From NCBI RefSeq assembly GCF_002930105.1, contig NZ_PJRN01000005.1:1-64000 (forward strand): a stretch of 64,000 nucleotides of DNA, written 5' to 3'. The stretch is from Billgrantia saliphila. GTDB lineage: Bacteria; Pseudomonadota; Gammaproteobacteria; Pseudomonadales; Halomonadaceae. The notes beneath the pieces are model-generated. The model saw only the letters and a program-made list of their open reading frames with translations. It was not told where the DNA came from and did no database searches. How positions within the stretch are numbered: the stretch's first letter is position 1; the number at the start of each line of letters is the position of its first letter. Positions 8,599 through 18,891 of the stretch are shown here, piece after piece. The position numbers and the translations under genes were made by a program.

Positions 8599-9849
8599 TC
8601 AGGCGGACCTCTCTCCGTCCTTGCCGGCCGCTTCCGGCTCGGCGGGCTGTGGCAGCGAGGGCAGCGACTTGTCGAGCAGCTCGACACTCTGGCGGTAGTA
8701 GAGCTGGCTCTTGTTGTGCTCACCCAGGTTGGCGTAGAGCCGCGCCAACTCGGCGCATACCACGCCGCTGGGTCGCTGTCGCTGGCTCGCCTCGAAGTAC
8801 TCCTGGGCCTTGCCCCAGTAGGCGTTGCGCAACGACAGGCGACCCAAAGTCAGCAACAGGTCGGGGTCGTTGGGCCGCTCCTGCAGCCACTTCTCGGCGT
8901 GCACCAACTGCCGCGCCGGATCGACGCTGAGCAGCCCGTAGCGCAGCACCAAGCGGCTGTCCCAGTGCTCCTTGAGCGAGTGACGCAGCAGGCGCTCGGC
9001 GATCCCCTCCTCGTTGCCGCGCACCAGCGCCTCGGTGTATAGCACCACGAGTTCGACGTTGTTGCGCAGCGGGTCGGGCATGTCGGCCCACAGGCTGCGG
9101 ATGCGCTCCACGTTGCCCGGATCGCGCGCCTCGTGAACCAGCAGTTCGCGGTAGGCGCGCAACTCGAGCTGGTTGCGCTCCTGGGGCGAGATCAGCTGAC
9201 GAGATGCCAGGCGCGGCGTCAGGCGGCGCAGGCCGTCCCAGTCGTTGACGCTGAGGTAGGCCTGCTTGAGCTGCTTGAGTACCTGAGGGTGGTTGGGCAG
9301 TTGCCGGTCGAGGCGCGTGAGGATGGCCAGCGCCTCCTCGTACTGCTGTCGGTCGAGCATGAGCTGCACCTGCATCAGCCCGACCGCCGTATCGGCACCT
9401 TCGGTGGAGAGATGGGCCCGCTTGAGCAGCGTATCCGCCTGATCGTAGCGGCCCTGATAGTGAGCGGCCAACGCGGCGGACAGATAGTTCACCAGTGGCG
9501 TGCTGGAGTCGTCGGCGGCCTTGACCAAGGATTTCTCGGCGCGCTTCCAGCGCCCTTCGGCCAGGGCTACCAGGCCACGCACGGTGCGCTTCATGGCATT
9601 GCGCTGCCGGGTCCGACGGTTCCATACCTTGAGCCGGCTGACCGGATAACGCATGCGCATCAGCACGCGCAGCAGGAAGTGAAGGATCAGGAATACCGCC
9701 AGCAGCAGCACCAGACCGAACCAGAAGGAGGTCTGGTAAGAGGTGTCGCCGACCCGCACCAGCCAATAGCCGGGCACCGAAACCATCAGTTGGCCGAACA
9801 GCGCGCCCAGCGCCAGGCCGAGGAGAACGATCAGCAGCAGCTTTCTCAT
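8599..9849 (-). CDS. hemY: HemY, TPR-containing inner-membrane protein of the haem operon
   Basis: A 416-residue protein with two N-terminal membrane helices (residues 3-20 and about 42-65), a basic stretch (RRTRQRNAMKR) and then tetratricopeptide-like repeats to the end (LAEGRWKRAEKSLVKAA, YQGRYDQADTLLKRA and others). This is the proteobacterial HemY of the hemCDXY operon. It is unrelated to protoporphyrinogen oxidase of the same name, and its exact role in tetrapyrrole metabolism is unsettled. The ATG overlaps the hemX stop (ATGA), so it is coupled to hemX as the last gene of the operon. The C-terminal 15 residues are Pro/Glu/Ala-rich. Confidence 0.93.
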   Translation of the reverse strand: MRKLLLIVLLGLALGALFGQLMVSVPGYWLVRVGDTSYQTSFWFGLVLLLAVFLILHFLLRVLMRMRYPVSRLKVWNRRTRQRNAMKRTVRGLVALAEGRWKRAEKSLVKAADDSSTPLVNYLSAALAAHYQGRYDQADTLLKRAHLSTEGADTAVGLMQVQLMLDRQQYEEALAILTRLDRQLPNHPQVLKQLKQAYLSVNDWDGLRRLTPRLASRQLISPQERNQLELRAYRELLVHEARDPGNVERIRSLWADMPDPLRNNVELVVLYTEALVRGNEEGIAERLLRHSLKEHWDSRLVLRYGLLSVDPARQLVHAEKWLQERPNDPDLLLTLGRLSLRNAYWGKAQEYFEASQRQRPSGVVCAELARLYANLGEHNKSQLYYRQSVELLDKSLPSLPQPAEPEAAGKDGERSA

Positions 9850-11498
9850 GCGTCATCTCCCTGCTCGCCGCGCGAACCGAAACGACGCTCGATGAACTCC
9901 TGAAGAGCCTCGTGAGAGCCGCTGATATCGGGCAGCTCGGGCTGGATAGTCTCGTCGCGAAGCTCCTCCAACCGCTCGATGACCGCCTGGACCTCGTCAT
10001 GCTCGGTGTCGTAGAAGGCTCCGATCAGCTCCAGCGCCTTGTCGAGGCTCGCCTCGTACAGCGCCTGCTCCTCCTCGAGCAGCGCCAACTGGGCCTGCTC
10101 GATCACGAGCCTGGCGCTCTGGCGCAGGTAGGATTCCTGCTCGGGGGCGACCAGCCCTTCCAGCGCTTCGTCGTGGTGGCGAATGACGATGAGGTCCTTC
10201 AGCTCCTGGCCGAAGCTCGCGAGCTGCTCCTGCCAGCCCCCAGTGGGCGCTTCCTCGATGCCGGAGCGGGCCGGAATCTCCTCCAGCTCGCGCGACAGCG
10301 GCAGCTCGGCCAGGCGCTCCTGCTGGGCATTCAGGGCGAGATAGAGGCCGGTACGGTCGACCTGAGGCACGCTGTCGAGAATCGACAATTCCGAGGCGAT
10401 GGCACGTCGAATGGAAAGCAACGCCGGGTTGTCGGCTTCGCTAAGCCGCGCGTCGGCGGTGCGCAGCAGGGCCGCGGCCCCTTCCACATCGCGCTCGAGC
10501 TGCAGGCGCTGGTTGGCCAGCCGCAGCAGGTAGGCGGCCTCGGCGTGCAGCCACTCGCGCTCGTCGGTGTTCTGTTCGCGGGAAAGTTCTTCGAGCACCT
10601 GGTCCAGGGCTTCGTCGACCTCGCTGCGGTAACCGGCGAACTCGTTGCGCATCGACTCGACCGCCTCGGTCAGCTCGGCGTCGCGCTGCTGCTCGCCGCT
10701 CTCCAGCTGCTCGCGCAGGTCGGCGAGTTCGTCTGCCGATGCCGCGCTGCCAGCCTGCTCCTCGAGTTCGGCCAGACGCTGCTGCTGGGCGTCGAGACGC
10801 TCCCAGGTGTTCCAGGCGAAGAGCCCGGAGCCGATGCCGAGGAACAGAACCAGAATCAACGCCAGCACCCCGGCGACACGACCACCCCCCTTGCCGCTGC
10901 CGCTGGTGGTGGTCCCGGTGTTCGCCCCGGTCCCGCCCGCCGCGGCCGACGACCTGGCGCTGTCCCGGGCCGAATCCGTGCCGGCGGACGCCTGGCTGGT
11001 CGACTTGTCCTGGCCTGCGGCCTTGGGCCTTCTCTTGTCCGCGGCACCGCCCTTGTCCACGCCACTGTTTTTATCCGCGGCATTACTCTTACCGGTGGCC
11101 CTGTCGTCACCGTCGGGCCGGCCTGTGGGTGGCTGTCCGGCCGCCGCGCCTGACGGGGCGTCGGACGAACCCTGCCCCGGCTTGTCGCCCACCGCCGGCG
11201 CGCTCTGCCCGGATCGGTCCCCGCTCGACTTGGCCCCGGCCGTGTCGGCGCCGGGCTTGGCGGCCTCGGAGGATGCGCCAACCGTGCCCTTGGCGTCGCC
11301 AGGACCGGCGGCATCGCTAGCAGCAGTTGCCGGCTTTCCCTCGCCTGCCTTGCCTTCGCCGGGCGACTGTGGCGAATTGCCGTGGCCCGAAGCGCGGTCG
11401 CTGCCGCCGCTCCTGTCCTCGGTCTCGCGGCCCTTGCTGCCCTGGGCTCCTGCGGAAGGCGTCTTCTGTTCGTCCTTATCGTTGGTCTGCTTGCTCAT
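9846..11498 (-). CDS. hemX: HemX, membrane protein with long low-complexity N-terminus
   Basis: A 550-residue protein of the HemX family (once called uroporphyrinogen-III C-methyltransferase-like). One membrane helix lies near residues 207-230 (GVLALILVLFLGIGSGLFAW), followed by a coiled coil (LDAQQQRLAELEEQ) and the helical HemX domain to the end. The first 205 residues are low-complexity, built almost only from Ala, Gly, Ser, Asp, Lys, Pro and Thr, and face the cytoplasm if the helix has its usual orientation. The E. coli protein is about 390 residues, so this tail accounts for the extra length. It lies between hemD and hemY with small gaps or overlaps. Function in haem synthesis is inferred only from the operon. 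Confidence 0.9.
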   Translation of the reverse strand: MSKQTNDKDEQKTPSAGAQGSKGRETEDRSGGSDRASGHGNSPQSPGEGKAGEGKPATAASDAAGPGDAKGTVGASSEAAKPGADTAGAKSSGDRSGQSAPAVGDKPGQGSSDAPSGAAAGQPPTGRPDGDDRATGKSNAADKNSGVDKGGAADKRRPKAAGQDKSTSQASAGTDSARDSARSSAAAGGTGANTGTTTSGSGKGGGRVAGVLALILVLFLGIGSGLFAWNTWERLDAQQQRLAELEEQAGSAASADELADLREQLESGEQQRDAELTEAVESMRNEFAGYRSEVDEALDQVLEELSREQNTDEREWLHAEAAYLLRLANQRLQLERDVEGAAALLRTADARLSEADNPALLSIRRAIASELSILDSVPQVDRTGLYLALNAQQERLAELPLSRELEEIPARSGIEEAPTGGWQEQLASFGQELKDLIVIRHHDEALEGLVAPEQESYLRQSARLVIEQAQLALLEEEQALYEASLDKALELIGAFYDTEHDEVQAVIERLEELRDETIQPELPDISGSHEALQEFIERRFGSRGEQGDDA

Positions 11499-11504
11499 CT
11501 GTCG

Positions 11505-12302
11505 CTAGCCCTTTTCGAGATCGTCGTGATCGGCATCGGCATCCTCCTGGTCGCAGGCCGCGACCACGGCGCTGGCGAGCGCCGAGGGCGTGGCACCCGA
11601 TGCCACCACGGGAGTGCGAAACCCCAAGTCGTCGGCTAGTGTAGCCAAACGGCGACTGGACACGATTATCGGTTGGTTCAAAGTGGCCCCGGTACACCAT
11701 CTTGCCAGATGTTCGAGTAATTCTCCGCTGCTGACCACCAGTGCCCGGAAATCGCCGGCCGCGAGCTTCGCCTGCAGCGCCGTGGGCGGGGGCTGCAGCC
11801 GGCGGCGGTAGAGTGTCAACCGGGTGACGCGCGCACCGCGCCCGGCGAACGTGTCGGCCAGCAGCGTGCGCCCGCCCTCACCGGCCGCCAGCAGCACGCG
11901 CTGCCCCGCAAGATCGCGAAGCGAAGCCAGCTGCAACAGGGCCTCGCTGGTATCCTCGCCGGCCCGTACCGGCGGCAGATGCACGCGCACGCCGAGCCGG
12001 CGGTGAAGCACTTCGGCGGTGGCGGCCCCCACTGCATACCAGGCGGTGCCGAGCGGCAGTTGCGGCCAGTAACGATCGAGCGCATCGTGCAGACACTCGG
12101 CGGCGAAGGGGCTGATCACCACCACCTTGTGGAACTGATCGAAATCGAGCCAGGCACTGCGCATCGCCGGGGTCTCGGGCAGCGTCTCCAGCGCCATGGC
12201 CTGGAGGTGCGCCACGGCGAAGCCCGCAGCCTCGATGGCCGCGGCCAAGGCATCGGCTCGCTCGCCCGGCCGGCATATCAGGACAGGGCGCCTAGCAGCC
12301 AT
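11505..12302 (-). CDS. hemD: Uroporphyrinogen-III synthase
   Basis: A 265-residue protein that closes and inverts ring D of hydroxymethylbilane to make uroporphyrinogen III. The sequence is as divergent as is usual for HemD, but it shows the family pattern: an N-terminal RPGERADALAAAIEAAG segment, VVVISPFAAE, a middle AVGAATAEVL, and VVVSSGELLEHL before the C-terminal lobe. The ATG follows the hemC stop with no spacer, so translation is coupled. The last 15 residues are acidic (Asp/Glu-rich) and extend beyond the typical end. Assignment rests on motifs plus the invariant hemC-hemD-hemX-hemY order. Confidence 0.92.
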   Translation of the reverse strand: MAARRPVLICRPGERADALAAAIEAAGFAVAHLQAMALETLPETPAMRSAWLDFDQFHKVVVISPFAAECLHDALDRYWPQLPLGTAWYAVGAATAEVLHRRLGVRVHLPPVRAGEDTSEALLQLASLRDLAGQRVLLAAGEGGRTLLADTFAGRGARVTRLTLYRRRLQPPPTALQAKLAAGDFRALVVSSGELLEHLARWCTGATLNQPIIVSSRRLATLADDLGFRTPVVASGATPSALASAVVAACDQEDADADHDDLEKG

Positions 12303-13241
12303 TCAAGCGCCGTAGACCTGCGCCAGGATCTCGCCGGCACCCTGTTCTAGCAGGTCCTCGGCCACGCGTACGCCCAGCGCCTCCGGCTCGTGAATCGAGC
12401 CGCGCCCCTCGGCGCGCAGCACCTCGGTGCCTTCGGGGTTGCCCACCAGCGCCCGCAGCCACAGGGTCTGCCCGTCCTCCTCGAAAACGGCGTAGCCGCC
12501 GATCGGCACCTGGCAGCCTCCTTCCAGTCGCGTGTTCATGGCGCGCTCGGCGCGAACCCGAGTGGCGGTGATCGGGTCGTCCAGCGGCGCCAGCAGCGAG
12601 ATCAGCTCGGGGTCGTTGCTGCGGCACTCGATGCCCAGCGCGCCCTGGCCGCACGCCGGCAGGCACACCTCGGGGGGGAGCTCCTGGGCGATGCGCTCGC
12701 CAAGCCCCAGCCGCTTGAGGCCGGAGGTCGCCAGGATGATGGCATCGAACTCGCCGGCATCGAGCTTGGCCAGGCGTGTCTGGACGTTGCCGCGCAGGGT
12801 CAGGATTTCCACGTCCGGGCGCGTCTCACGCATCTGCAGGCCGCGGCGCAGGCTGGAGGTGCCGACGCGCGCACCCTGGGGCAGCTCGTCAAGCGAGCCG
12901 TAATCGTTGGAAACGAAGGCGTCGGTGGGCTCAGCGCCGGCGAAAATCACCGACAGTCCCAGGCCCTCGGGGAAGTGCATGGGCACGTCCTTCATCGAGT
13001 GCACGGCGATGTCGGCGCGGCCGTCGAGGATCGCCTCCTCAAGCTCCTTGACGAACAGCCCTTTGCCGCCAACCTTCGCCAGCGGCGTATCGAGAATCTT
13101 GTCGCCGCGGGTGGAGAGCGCGACCAGCTCCACCGTGAGCCCGGGATGCTCGGCCATGAGCAGGTCGCGAACGTGTTCGGCCTGCCACAAGGCCAGTTGA
13201 CTCTTGCGGGTGGCAATGCGCAGCGTGGTGTTGGATCGCAC
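12303..13241 (-). CDS. hemC: Porphobilinogen deaminase (hydroxymethylbilane synthase)
   Basis: A 312-residue enzyme that polymerises four porphobilinogens into hydroxymethylbilane using a dipyrromethane cofactor. The cofactor Cys is at about residue 243 in [10 protein letters not shown]; the Asp loop (KDVPMHFP), [10 protein letters not shown] and [11 protein letters not shown] at the N-terminus are intact. The frame is open back to 13481, but the GTG at 13241 is chosen: GGGGAG lies six bases upstream, the product begins directly with the family's first strand, and the length equals E. coli HemC (313 aa). It heads the minus-strand hemCDXY operon and faces argH across about 245 bases. Confidence 0.95.
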   Translation of the reverse strand: MRSNTTLRIATRKSQLALWQAEHVRDLLMAEHPGLTVELVALSTRGDKILDTPLAKVGGKGLFVKELEEAILDGRADIAVHSMKDVPMHFPEGLGLSVIFAGAEPTDAFVSNDYGSLDELPQGARVGTSSLRRGLQMRETRPDVEILTLRGNVQTRLAKLDAGEFDAIILATSGLKRLGLGERIAQELPPEVCLPACGQGALGIECRSNDPELISLLAPLDDPITATRVRAERAMNTRLEGGCQVPIGGYAVFEEDGQTLWLRALVGNPEGTEVLRAEGRGSIHEPEALGVRVAEDLLEQGAGEILAQVYGA

Positions 13242-13411
13242 GTTGTTCTCCCCTGCAGCGGGCGCGATGACCCGGCTCGGCGGTTGTCGCCGCGGCCGGT
13301 CGCGGTCGCGGACATAGTTAGACATTGGCTTCATCATAAAGCACCCGACGAAGCAGGAAAAATCAGGCAGGACGTCACACCGGTGGCGCCCCTCGCCACA
13401 TCCGTCGACTC

Positions 13412-13420
13412 TGGTACACT
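13412..13420 (+). promoter_or_regulatory. Candidate extended -10 promoter of argH
   Basis: TGGTACACT (13412-13420) matches an extended -10 element (TGn plus TACACT) about 67 bases upstream of the argH start. No good -35 is seen at the right distance, which extended -10 promoters tolerate. It lies in the divergent hemC-argH gap. Confidence 0.4.
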
Positions 13421-13486
13421 GCAAGACCATGATCCTGGCCGCTGCACGCGGCCTCCCCGAGAACGCCACAGCATGCAACACGCAGG

Positions 13487-14917
13487 ATGCCCACGCCGAT
13501 GAGCCCTAGTTCCACAAACCCCGGCACCAACCAGTCCTGGGGCGGTCGCTTCAGCGAGCCCACCGATGCCTTCGTCGAACGTTTCACCGCCTCGGTCGAC
13601 TTCGATCGGCGCCTCGCCCTGCAGGACATCCAGGGCTCCGTCGCTCACGCCACCATGCTGGCGCGGGTGGGCGTGCTGACCGACGCGGAGCGCGACGCCA
13701 TCGTCACCGGGCTCGGCGAGATCCGCGCCGAGATCGAAGCCGGCACCTTCCAGTGGTCGGTCAAGCTCGAGGACGTGCACATGAACATCGAGGCACGCCT
13801 GACCGAGAAGATCGGCATCATCGGCAAGAAGCTGCACACCGGCCGTTCGCGCAATGACCAGGTGGCCACCGACATCCGCCTGTTCCTGCGCGACGAGATC
13901 GACGTGGTCGAGGCTGAGCTCAAGCGTCTGCGCCAGGGCCTGATCGAGCTCGCCGAGCGCGAAGCCGACACCATCATGCCCGGCTTCACCCACCTGCAGA
14001 CCGCGCAGCCGGTAACCTTCGGCCACCACCTGCTGGCCTGGCAGGAGATGCTCGCGCGCGATCACGAGCGCCTGCTGGACTGTCGCGGCCGGGTCAACGT
14101 GATGCCGCTGGGCGCAGCCGCGCTGGCCGGCACTACCTACCCCATCGACCGCCACGTCACCGCCGAGCTGCTGGGCTTTTCACGCCCCGCCGAAAATTCG
14201 CTCGACGCGGTGAGCGATCGCGACTTCGCCATCGAGTTCACCAGTTTCGCCAGCATCCTGCTGATGCACCTCTCGCGCATGAGCGAGGAGCTGGTGCTGT
14301 GGACCAGCGCCCAGTTCGATTTCATCGATCTGCCCGACCGCTTCTGCACCGGCTCGTCGATCATGCCGCAGAAGAAGAATCCCGACGTGCCCGAGCTGGT
14401 GCGCGGCAAGACCGGGCGCGTCTATGGCCACCTGATGGGCCTGCTGACGCTGATGAAGTCGCAGCCGCTGGCCTACAACAAGGACAACCAGGAGGACAAG
14501 GAGCCGCTGTTCGATACCCTCGACACGGTGCGCGACTGCCTCAAGGCCTTCGCCGACATGATCCCGGCCATCGAGGCGCGCAAGGCGAACATGTACGACG
14601 CGGCGCGGCGCGGCTTCTCCACCGCCACCGATCTCGCCGACTACCTGGTGCGCCGTGGCGTGGCCTTCCGCGACGCCCACGAGATCGTCGGTCAGTCGGT
14701 GGCCTTCGGCATTCGCGAGAAGAAGGACCTCTCCGAGATGAGCCTCGACGAGCTGCGCCAGTTCTCCGAGGTCATCGAAGACGACGTCTTCGAGGTGCTG
14801 ACGCTGGAGGGCTCGGTGGCGGCGAGAAATCATATCGGTGGCACCGCCCCGGACCAGGTGCGTGCCGCCGCGCAGCGCGCCCGCGAGGCCCTGGCGGCGC
14901 TGGAGCGCGAGGCATGA
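13487..14917 (+). CDS. argH: Argininosuccinate lyase
   Basis: A 476-residue enzyme of the fumarase/aspartase superfamily that splits argininosuccinate into arginine and fumarate, the last step of arginine synthesis. Visible landmarks are WGGRF near the N-terminus, the [13 protein letters not shown] segment, [10 protein letters not shown], and the superfamily signature [12 protein letters not shown]. Two in-frame ATGs (13487 and 13499) are possible starts; neither has a strong ribosome site, so the exact N-terminus is uncertain. Its stop overlaps the lptM start. It heads the run argH-lptM-lysA-dapF-DUF484-xerC-HAD. Confidence 0.97.
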   Translation: MPTPMSPSSTNPGTNQSWGGRFSEPTDAFVERFTASVDFDRRLALQDIQGSVAHATMLARVGVLTDAERDAIVTGLGEIRAEIEAGTFQWSVKLEDVHMNIEARLTEKIGIIGKKLHTGRSRNDQVATDIRLFLRDEIDVVEAELKRLRQGLIELAEREADTIMPGFTHLQTAQPVTFGHHLLAWQEMLARDHERLLDCRGRVNVMPLGAAALAGTTYPIDRHVTAELLGFSRPAENSLDAVSDRDFAIEFTSFASILLMHLSRMSEELVLWTSAQFDFIDLPDRFCTGSSIMPQKKNPDVPELVRGKTGRVYGHLMGLLTLMKSQPLAYNKDNQEDKEPLFDTLDTVRDCLKAFADMIPAIEARKANMYDAARRGFSTATDLADYLVRRGVAFRDAHEIVGQSVAFGIREKKDLSEMSLDELRQFSEVIEDDVFEVLTLEGSVAARNHIGGTAPDQVRAAAQRAREALAALEREA

Positions 14918-15084
14918 GCCGGACGTTGGCGCTGGCAGCGCTGGCGCTCGCGCTGCTGGCCGGCTGCGGCCAGAAGGGGCCGCTCTACCTGCCAGACGAT
15001 GAAGCCGCCGCCGAACGTTACGGCGGCAGCGCGGCGCAGCAGAACGAGCGAGGCGAAGACGACGCCGACGAGGATACGGACTGA
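14914..15084 (+). CDS. lptM: LPS-assembly associated lipoprotein LptM (YifL)
   Basis: A small lipoprotein of 56 residues. A short signal peptide ends in the lipobox LLAGC, with the lipid-modified Cys at residue 18, directly followed by [11 protein letters not shown], the hallmark of YifL/LptM. In E. coli LptM assists maturation of the LptD-LptE translocon. The C-terminal part is acidic ([12 protein letters not shown]). Its ATG overlaps the argH stop, and lysA starts two bases after its own stop, the classic location of lptM beside lysA/dapF. Confidence 0.9.
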   Translation: MSRTLALAALALALLAGCGQKGPLYLPDDEAAAERYGGSAAQQNERGEDDADEDTD

Positions 15085-15086
15085 CC

Positions 15087-16379
15087 ATGGACCACTTCGA
15101 ATACCGCGACGGCGTGCTCTACGGCGAGGAAGTCCCGCTGACACAGGTGGCCGACGCGGTCGGCACGCCCTGCTACGTCTACTCCAAGGCGACCCTGGCG
15201 CGGCACTTTCGCGCCTACACCGAGGCGCTGGGCAGCCATCCCCACCTGATCTGCTATGCGGTGAAGGCCAACTCCAACCTGGCGGTGCTGGGGCTGCTGG
15301 CGCGCCTGGGCGCCGGCTTCGACATCGTCTCGGGGGGCGAGCTCGAGCGCGTGCTGGTCGCCGGCGGCGATCCGGCCAAGGTAGTGTTCTCCGGCGTGGC
15401 CAAGCAGGAGGGCGAAATGGCCCGCGCGCTCGAGGTGGGCATCAAGTGCTTCAACGTCGAGTCGCGCCCCGAGCTCGAGCGCCTCAATGCGGTGGCCGAA
15501 CGGCTCGGCAAGGTGGCGCCGGTATCGCTGCGGGTCAATCCGGATGTCGACGCCGGCACCCATCCCTATATCTCCACCGGGCTCAAGGCCAACAAGTTCG
15601 GCATTCCCGTCGAGGAGGCGGTGGCGGTCTACGAACTCGCCGCTCGACTGCCGGCGGTGAAGGTGGTGGGCCTGGATTGCCACATCGGCTCGCAGCTCAC
15701 CGAACTCGCCCCTTTCCTCGACGCCCTGGATCGCCTACTGGTGCTGCTCGAACGCCTGCGCGAGCGCGGCATCACGATCGAGCACCTCGACCTGGGCGGA
15801 GGGCTGGGCGTGCCCTACCGCGGCGAGCGGCCGCCGCAGCCGTTCGACTATGCCGCCTCACTGCTGGAGCGCCTGGCCCGCTGGGAACACGGTACCGGCC
15901 TGACGCTGCTGTTCGAGCCGGGCCGGTCGATCGCCGCCAATGCCGGTGTGCTGCTGACGCGAGTGGAGTACCTCAAGCCCGGCGAGACCAAGAACTTCGC
16001 CATCGTCGATGCCGGCATGAACGATCTGATCCGACCGTCGCTGTACCAGGCCTGGCAGGCGATCATCCCGGTGGATACCCGGACGCTGCGAGAGAGCGCC
16101 GTTTACGACGTGGTCGGGCCGGTGTGCGAGACCGGCGATTTTCTGGGCAAGGAGCGCGAGCTGGCCGTCGGCGAGGGCGACCTGTTGGCAGTGCGCTCCG
16201 CCGGTGCCTACGGCTTCGTCATGGCCTCCAACTACAACAGCCGGCCGCGCCCCGCCGAGGTGATGGTCGACGGCGACGCCTTCCACGTCGTGCGCCGCCG
16301 CGAGACCGTGGCATCGCTATGGGCGGGCGAGTCGCTGCTGCCCGAGGCCACGCCGGCGCACGATGAGGAGTCGCGCTGA
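15087..16379 (+). CDS. lysA: Diaminopimelate decarboxylase
   Basis: A 430-residue PLP enzyme that decarboxylates meso-diaminopimelate to L-lysine, the final lysine step. The PLP Lys is at residue 60 in CYAVKANSN; the phosphate-binding LDLGGGLGV, the [11 protein letters not shown] segment and the active-site [11 protein letters not shown] follow in normal order. It lies two bases after lptM, and its TGA overlaps the dapF ATG. Together lysA and dapF control the last two steps from LL-diaminopimelate to lysine and the branch to peptidoglycan. Confidence 0.97.
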   Translation: MDHFEYRDGVLYGEEVPLTQVADAVGTPCYVYSKATLARHFRAYTEALGSHPHLICYAVKANSNLAVLGLLARLGAGFDIVSGGELERVLVAGGDPAKVVFSGVAKQEGEMARALEVGIKCFNVESRPELERLNAVAERLGKVAPVSLRVNPDVDAGTHPYISTGLKANKFGIPVEEAVAVYELAARLPAVKVVGLDCHIGSQLTELAPFLDALDRLLVLLERLRERGITIEHLDLGGGLGVPYRGERPPQPFDYAASLLERLARWEHGTGLTLLFEPGRSIAANAGVLLTRVEYLKPGETKNFAIVDAGMNDLIRPSLYQAWQAIIPVDTRTLRESAVYDVVGPVCETGDFLGKERELAVGEGDLLAVRSAGAYGFVMASNYNSRPRPAEVMVDGDAFHVVRRRETVASLWAGESLLPEATPAHDEESR

Positions 16380-17212
16380 TGCTGCTGCACTTCACCAAGA
16401 TGCATGGCCTCGGCAACGATTTCATGGTGGTCGACCTGGTCACCCAGCGGGCGCGGCTGCGCGACGAGCAGATCCGCCAGCTCGCCGACCGCCGCTTCGG
16501 CATCGGCTTCGACCAGTTGCTGGTCGTCGAGCCGCCGCGCGACCCCGACATGGACTTTCGCTATCGCATCTACAACGCCGACGGCAGCGAGGTGGAGAAC
16601 TGCGGCAACGGTGCGCGCTGCTTTGCCCGCTTCGTGCGCGACCAGCGCCTCACTCACAAGCGCGAGATTCACGTCGAGACCGCCGGCGGTCCGTTGACAC
16701 TGCTGGTGCAGGACGATGAGCAGGTGACGGTGGACATGGGCACCCCGCGCTTCGCGCCGGACGCGCTGCCCTTCGAGGCGGAACGCGATCTGCCACGGCA
16801 CACCCTCGAGGTAGACGGCGAGACCTACCAGATCGGCGCCGTCTCGATGGGCAACCCCCACGCGGTATTGCGGGTCGACGACGTCGACGGCGCCCCGGTC
16901 GAGCGGCTGGGGCCGCGAATCGAGCACCATCCGCGCTTTCCGCGGCGGGTCAACGTCGGCTTCATGCAGATCGTCACGCCCCATGAGATCCGCCTTCGAG
17001 TCTTCGAGCGCGGCAGCGGCGAGACGCTGGCCTGTGGCACCGGCGCCTGCGCCGCGGTGGCCTGCGGCATTCGCCAGGGGCTGCTGGAAAGCCCCGTCAC
17101 GGTGCACCTGCCCGGCGGCGACCTGCGCATCGAATGGCCCGGCGAAGGCGCCTCGCTGTGCATGACCGGCCCCGCCGAGCGCGTCTTCGACGGACGCATC
17201 GTCCTGGCCTGA
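16379..17212 (+). CDS. dapF: Diaminopimelate epimerase
   Basis: A 277-residue cofactor-independent epimerase converting LL- to meso-diaminopimelate for lysine and cell-wall synthesis. Both catalytic cysteines are visible: Cys75 in [10 protein letters not shown] and Cys219 in [11 protein letters not shown]. The N-terminal [13 protein letters not shown] is the standard family start. The ATG overlaps the lysA stop by one base (TGATG). The length matches E. coli DapF (274 aa). Confidence 0.97.
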   Translation: MLLHFTKMHGLGNDFMVVDLVTQRARLRDEQIRQLADRRFGIGFDQLLVVEPPRDPDMDFRYRIYNADGSEVENCGNGARCFARFVRDQRLTHKREIHVETAGGPLTLLVQDDEQVTVDMGTPRFAPDALPFEAERDLPRHTLEVDGETYQIGAVSMGNPHAVLRVDDVDGAPVERLGPRIEHHPRFPRRVNVGFMQIVTPHEIRLRVFERGSGETLACGTGACAAVACGIRQGLLESPVTVHLPGGDLRIEWPGEGASLCMTGPAERVFDGRIVLA

Positions 17213-17246
17213 CCTCCAGGCCGCCCGACCCTTCAAGGAGCCACGC

Positions 17247-17984
17247 ATGAGCCGAGCCGTTCCCGAACCGCGCAAGACCCTGGATCCGGACCGGGTGGCC
17301 GAATGGCTCGCCCGCCACCCCGACTTCTTCGTTGGCCGCGAGGGCCTGTTGCAGCAGCTCAAGGTCCCGCATCCCGAGGCCCACGGCACCACCTCGCTGC
17401 TCGAGCGTCTAGTCTACGACCTGCGGCGCCGCGCCGAGCAGGCCGAATGGCGGCTGGAGCAGCTGCTTGAGTCGGCCCGCCACAACGAGGTTCAATATCG
17501 CCGCACCCGCGAGCTGGTGCTGGCCCTGCTGGAAGCCGAGGACCCAGACGCCCTGGGCCAGGCGCTGGCCACGCAGATGGCCGAACGCTTCCAGATCCCC
17601 GCCGTGGCGCTGTGGTGCCCAGCGCAGTTCAGCGACCACGAGCCGCTGCCGCCCCAGCCGCCTCGTCAGGTCCTCGACGAGCACGCCGGCGTGCGCCTGG
17701 CCGCACTGCTCGACGGGCGCACCAGTCGCTGCACGCGGCTGACGCCCACCGACTGGGGACGCCTGATGCCCCACGTACGCCCACCGCGCCAGGCTGGCTC
17801 CTGCGCCCTGACGCGGCTGACCTTGGGCGAACCGATGGGCTACCTGGTGCTGGCGAGCCCCGATCCGGATCACTTCCGCGCCAGTATGGACACCCTGTTC
17901 ACCGAGTACCTCGGCGACGTGCTCGCGCGGCTTCTGCTGCGCCTCGGCGTCTCCGCCCAGGGCTGCCCGCCGGTACATGGCTGA
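17247..17984 (+). CDS. DUF484 family protein
   Basis: A 245-residue cytoplasmic protein of the DUF484 family, which has a GAF-like fold and unknown function. The N-terminal WLARHPDFFVGREGLLQQLKVPHP is the family hallmark, followed by a helical coiled segment (about residues 60-95) and a GAF-like C-terminal half. The gene sits between dapF and xerC as in Pseudomonas and enteric bacteria. Its stop overlaps the xerC start by eight bases. SD-like AAGGAG precedes its ATG. The conserved linkage with xerC hints at a role near chromosome dimer resolution, but this is only inference. Confidence 0.88.
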   Translation: MSRAVPEPRKTLDPDRVAEWLARHPDFFVGREGLLQQLKVPHPEAHGTTSLLERLVYDLRRRAEQAEWRLEQLLESARHNEVQYRRTRELVLALLEAEDPDALGQALATQMAERFQIPAVALWCPAQFSDHEPLPPQPPRQVLDEHAGVRLAALLDGRTSRCTRLTPTDWGRLMPHVRPPRQAGSCALTRLTLGEPMGYLVLASPDPDHFRASMDTLFTEYLGDVLARLLLRLGVSAQGCPPVHG

Positions 17985-18891
17985 CACGCCCCTACGCCGC
18001 CAGCTAGGCGCCTGCCTGGAGGCGTTGGCATGCACCGCCAGCCCGGCCACGGTAAGCGCCTATCGGCGCGACCTGGAGGCGTTGGCCGAGTTCCTCGAGA
18101 CGCGCGGCGTCGACGACGGCGCCTTGCTCGACACCGGCCTGCTGCGTCGCTTCCTCGGCGCCGAACGCAGCCGCGGCCTGGCCCCACGCAGCCTGGCGCG
18201 GCGCCGTGCGGCGGTGTCGCACTTCGCCCGTCATCTGGTCGAGAACGGACGGCTCGGCCACAACCCGGCCGAACTGGTGCCCACCCCGCGCCAGCCCGCA
18301 CACCTGCCCAAGCCGCTGGATGTCGACCAGCTGAGCCAGCTGCTCGACACGCCCCACGACGGCTCGCCGCTGGCGGTGCGCGACCAGGCAATGCTGGAGC
18401 TGTTCTACTCCAGCGGACTGCGCCTGGCGGAGCTGGCAGGGCTCGATCTCGGCGACCTGGACAGCCGCCGCGTGCGGGTGGTGGGCAAGGGCGGCAAGCC
18501 GCGCCAGGTCCCGGTGGGGCGCAGCGCCCGGGGCGCGCTCGAGGCCTGGCTGGCCAGCCGGTCGGCACTGGCCGCGCCCGGCGAGGCGGCGCTGTTCGTC
18601 GGCAGCCGGGGGCAGCGGCTGGGCCACCGCGCCATCCAGAAGCGGATGGCCGAGGTAGCCCGTCGCCGCGGGCTGCCCGAGCATCTCCATCCCCACCGGC
18701 TGCGCCACTCCTTCGCCAGCCACCTGCTGGAATCGAGCCAGGATCTGCGCGCCGTGCAGGAACTGCTGGGGCATGCCAACCTGGCCACCACCCAGGTCTA
18801 CACCAAGCTCGACTGGCAGCACCTGGCGGCGACCTACGATGCCGCCCATCCCCGCGCTCGCCGTCGCAACGACGAACCGGATACGACATGA
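17977..18891 (+). CDS. xerC: Tyrosine recombinase XerC
   Basis: A 304-residue site-specific recombinase that acts with XerD at dif to resolve chromosome dimers. All catalytic residues are present at the E. coli spacing: Arg149, Lys173, His240, Arg243 (HPHRLRHSFASHLL), His266 (LLGHANLATTQ) and the nucleophile Tyr275 (VYTKLDW). The N-terminal SAM-like DNA-binding domain covers residues 1-110. The start is coupled to the DUF484 stop, and the TGA overlaps the next gene. The surroundings mark it as the chromosomal XerC and not a phage or integron integrase. Confidence 0.96.
   Translation: MADTPLRRQLGACLEALACTASPATVSAYRRDLEALAEFLETRGVDDGALLDTGLLRRFLGAERSRGLAPRSLARRRAAVSHFARHLVENGRLGHNPAELVPTPRQPAHLPKPLDVDQLSQLLDTPHDGSPLAVRDQAMLELFYSSGLRLAELAGLDLGDLDSRRVRVVGKGGKPRQVPVGRSARGALEAWLASRSALAAPGEAALFVGSRGQRLGHRAIQKRMAEVARRRGLPEHLHPHRLRHSFASHLLESSQDLRAVQELLGHANLATTQVYTKLDWQHLAATYDAAHPRARRRNDEPDTT

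Noticed and set aside
13242..13481. Longer N-terminus for HemC
   Set aside because: The extra 80 residues overlap the argH promoter region and do not resemble any HemC; the GTG at 13241 has a good ribosome site.
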